DNA of 64,000 nt from Sipunculus nudus (lineage: Eukaryota; Annelida; Sipuncula; Golfingiida; Sipunculidae): the NCBI GenBank assembly GCA_026874595.1, contig CM049309.1, positions 51,188,079 through 51,252,078 on the forward strand. Reading direction: 5' to 3'. The position numbers and the translations under genes were made by a program. How positions within the stretch are numbered: position 1 is the stretch's first letter; each line of letters begins with the position of its first letter. Shown piece after piece: positions 61,171 through 64,000 of the stretch. Below the pieces are notes generated by a model. That model did not search any database, was not told the origin of the DNA, and worked only from the letters and a program-made list of their open reading frames with translations.

Positions 61171-62599
61171 TAAAGAAATCCTTAGTAAAATAAAACTATT
61201 ATAAATATCCGGAGACACAGAATTATGTCCTTGTCTGGAAGGATAACCATTGTGAAAACATGTTTTATTTCACAACTCATATAGTTATTCCTTGTACTTC
61301 CTAAGCCATCACAAACTTATATTAAAGAAGTGGAAAGATTAATATTTAAATTTATATGGAATAACCAACCAGACAAGGTTAAGAGAAACACTTTAATAGC
61401 ACCGAGAGATAAAGGAGGGTTAAATATGATTAATCTCCAAACTAAGTTACAATCTTCAAAAATCTCATGGGTTAAACGTTTTCTTAGCGGCTCCACTGAA
61501 AATGGTTGGAGACAGATTATTAATGTACAATAAAAAAATCTAGGTACATATATATTTAAATGTAACTTAAAAGTGAACGACTTAAAAGATTTGAGTGTCT
61601 CTTGTGATCCATTCTGGAAAGAAGTACTCCAATACTGGTGCAATTACAATTACACTAATAACACTTTCTATAAATGAAATTCAGTCACAAACTTTGTGGT
61701 TTAACTCTCACATAAAAATAAATAACACAGTAATATTTTATAATAAATTATATAAGGCAGGGGTCAAAACAATTTCAGACATTAGTAAAAATGTGGGAAA
61801 CAATGTAACATTTCTGACCTTTGAAGAATTAATAACCAGATACAAAGTCACTATTAACTTTATGCACTACACAGGATTGCTGCATGCAGTCCCAGGAACT
61901 TGGAAAAAAGATATAAAGAATAACCCAAAGGTCCAACTGCAAGAACATAGGGTTGAAAAAAATTTTAAGAATGAAAAATACTTCACGTTTCATCTACAGC
62001 TATTTAATAAAAAACCTTTATATTTTGCCAGTCAAACCAATGGAAAAGTGGACCGGAGAGTTAGAATTACAAAACAATGAAATCATACTTAAAGCCTTCA
62101 AAAATATAACTAGTATTACCATTTCTGAGAAGCTAAGAACCTTTCAGTTTAAACTACTACATAGGATTCTACCTTTGAATCCCTTCCTCTATAAATTGAA
62201 AAAAGTGACACAGAATTGTGCACATTTTGCAAAAAAGATAGAGAGACATATTCTCATATATTTTATCACTGTAAAATAACATACAGCTTAATATCTTATT
62301 TAAAAAAATGGTTGAGAGACATAGGCTTAGATATACACATGAGCAATTTCACAAAAACCTTTATAATTATGAACACTACCAACGACACCCTTTTAGATAT
62401 TTTAATACTACTCTTTAAACATTTCGTAAACACATGTAAGTGTAAAGAAAAAATTCCTACGTTCGGTATGTATACAAACTACGTATTACAGATATATAAA
62501 ATAGAAGAAAATATAGCTAGAGCAAAAGGTAAAATAGTAATACATGACCAGAAATGGAAACAATTTAAAAATAAATATTTTAAAGAAAACCATTGCTGA
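61171..62599 (+). pseudogene. LINE ORF2 C-terminal region with CCHC motif (broken)
   Basis: Fragments in three frames follow the reverse transcriptase. Near 61330-61533 is a typical thumb segment (FIWNNQPDKVKR, then APRDKGGLNMINL). Around 61670-61800 is a second fragment (NNTVIFYNKLYKAG). The last frame (62216-62599) begins CTFCKKDRETYSHIFYHC, which fits CX2CX8HX4C, the C-terminal zinc-knuckle-like motif of L1/Tx1 ORF2 proteins. The frame ends at TGA 62597-62599. The antisense frame at 61317-61643 is a shadow. Confidence 0.88.
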
Positions 62600-62835
62600 A
62601 ATAATACCTATCTTAAAGCAAAACAAAAAAATATTCACCATGAAGAATTCAATATGTTTATAATGTACCCTGTCTGTATTTGTTGTTTACGTACATCCGG
62701 TTAGTGTGTATCAACCTTAGTGTGAATGTATACATGTATGCATGTTTTTGTTTTTATGTACATTATATGATGATGTAAAATCATGTGTACTGTTTGTTAC
62801 TGTATCTGTATTATATGTTCAATAAAAAAAAGTTA

Positions 62836-63226
62836 ATTGTTATATGATATCCCTGAAATAAAAAAAAATCAGAATGCAGACGGTGATTCCTTTTAAAACA
62901 CATCACGCGTGATTCTTTATATCCCTCGCTTTCCTCCGCTTTCGTCTATAAACATAATGCTGATTAATGGCTTACCATACCGTTTGGCCATGACCTTCTA
63001 GGTCATTGTTTTATAATTTGTGTATGTTTATATAAATATATACATATATATAGTACTAAATGAAATATAGACATCCTTCTCATCATACTTGAAGCCATGT
63101 CTAAAGCTCGGTTGAACTAAGACCGTGCTTCCCCCTAGTTATTATTTAATGAATTATTAACCAGACATTTGAACCAATCAGGAAGCTCGCATACGGCCCG
63201 ACTATGATAAATGAAAAAAAAAGTAA
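62836..63226. other. Unassigned flank of the LINE
   Basis: A second A-run (62859-62868) follows the LINE tail by about 30 bp. No target duplication can be fixed without knowing the 5' end. Confidence 0.4.
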
Positions 63227-63470
63227 CACATCACTCAGCTGCAGTCACAAATCGATGATAAATGGAAACAAGGAAACACATCACACAGCAGCAATCACAA
63301 ATGGATGATAAATGGTAACACATCACACAGCTGCAGTCACAGATGGATGATAAATGGTAACAAGGTAACACATCTCACACAGCTGCAGTCACAAATGGAT
63401 GATAAATGGTAACAAAGTAACATCAAACAGCTGCAGTCACAAATGGATGATAAATGGTAACAAGTAAACA
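63227..63470. repeat. 50-bp tandem repeat, about five units
   Basis: Each unit joins CACATCACACAGCTGCAGTC, ACAAATGGATGATAAATGGT and AACAAGGTAA, with one shortened unit lacking CAAGGTAA. A partial unit (ATGATAAATGAAAA) precedes it at about 63202. Units contain the CAGCTGCAG palindrome. Confidence 0.95.
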
Positions 63471-64000
63471 AGCCCATGTCTAAGGCATAGAAACTTTAGC
63501 AAGAATTAACTACATTTCAACGGTATATAGCGACCCAGAAATCACTCAAATGTGCAGAAAAGGCAGGTGAAAAGTTGGATCTGATGTTTGGCACCATCTA
63601 CCTATTCGAATCATAACTATAACGGAAAACACGTATATCAAGAGTCATTTCTGTAAATCAAGGAATTATAAAATGTTAACAGTTTAAAATCGGCCCATGA
63701 TAGATAGATAGATATAGAAAAGTTATCAAAATATACACACGTCTCTATGTTATTAGACAGTGAGCGATACCGACGTCATCAGCTGAAATTAAGCTGACAT
63801 CCTGCCGATCTTACCGACGATCATTAAGCATTAATTTCTGCCCACTCTGGTTTCACAGAGCGCGACCACCAAAGACCTACTTACGACCGAATTTCCTCAT
63901 GGGTGACTTGTCGTTCGATTGTCCTACGATTATCCGCGACTTCCCACGTGACTTCTAATAAAGCCCTATCACAAACATCGAACAACACATATACGATAGG
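63471..64000. other. Unassigned sequence
   Basis: A short (GATA)n run is present at about 63699-63714. The last 250 bp are less AT-rich, but I see no exon. Confidence 0.35.

Larger units (their letters stand above)
58862..62835 (+). mobile_element. Decayed LINE of the L1/Tx1 type
   Basis: An ordered series of ORF2 domains lies on the plus strand: endonuclease (about 58888-59570), reverse transcriptase (about 60130-61170), then a C-terminal region with a CCHC motif, followed by about 220 bp of 3' untranslated sequence ending AATAAAAAAAAG (62821-62832). The reading frame changes at about 59240, 60115, 60395, 60625, 61165 and later, and TAG (60913-60915) sits directly before the YADD motif. It cannot make a working protein. 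The clade call rests on motif style (FNFGP, GVRQGCPLSPYLFILAAE) and would need a tree. ORF1 and the 5' end are missing or unrecognisable. Confidence 0.93.

Noticed and set aside
1-64000. CRISPR array, bacterial operon or prophage.
   Set aside because: Tandem repeats here lack unique spacers of constant length, there are no bacterial-type genes, and the LINE, MITE and microsatellite content is that of an animal genome.

Overview
This window looks like AT-rich, gene-poor nuclear DNA from a marine invertebrate. It carries many A/T runs, long TA microsatellites, an L1/Tx1-type LINE, several inverted-repeat DNA elements and large minisatellites. A tract of GGACGGACGACGGAC-like repeats at the end of one array is typical of lophotrochozoan (mollusc-like) genomes, so a bivalve or related animal is my guess. 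That is inference; nothing here identifies the species. There is no bacterial gene organisation, no operon and no CRISPR array. Almost all open frames are 60-120 codons, close to what chance gives at this base composition. I found no complete host protein-coding gene.

Layout. 1-6.1 kb: a long inverted-repeat element (461-1361), AAT microsatellite, a short hairpin element, and a degenerate long-unit repeat array (4036-6010). 6-18.8 kb: mostly unassigned sequence with TA/CT microsatellites, a tRNA-like relic (10797-10871, minus) and one copy of a dispersed repeat. 18.8-29.6 kb: a probable solo LTR (18836-19619), two dispersed repeat pairs, the first copy of a PIF/Harbinger-like MITE (24376-24662) and a 99-bp tandem duplication. 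29.6-31.6 kb: a foldback element whose arms contain tandem GGAAGC-A-tract units (29637-31593). 31.6-43.8 kb: the second PIF/Harbinger-like copy (35957-36294) and a hAT-like element with an imperfect 8-bp target duplication (39719-41747). 43.8-45.5 kb: two homologous 53-nt exon-like segments with splice-site consensus, coding a short Ras switch-I-like peptide. 45.5-58.8 kb: two short relatives of the foldback element (about 50240-50409 and 56029-56221), a 1.9-kb 23-bp minisatellite (50919-52838), a 34-bp minisatellite (56679-56985) and an inverted repeat (57663-57880). 58.8-62.8 kb: a decayed LINE with apurinic-like endonuclease, reverse transcriptase and C-terminal CCHC motifs. The window ends with a 50-bp tandem repeat (63227-63470).

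The pieces do not form a pathway. The most informative patterns are those of mobile elements: shared terminal repeats with TA flanks tie a nearly 2-kb foldback element to two short elements; two MITE copies keep 3-bp TTA/TAA target duplications; and the hAT-like element may be nested in an older element. The only possible trace of a host gene is the exon pair at 43.9 and 45.4 kb, which is tentative.
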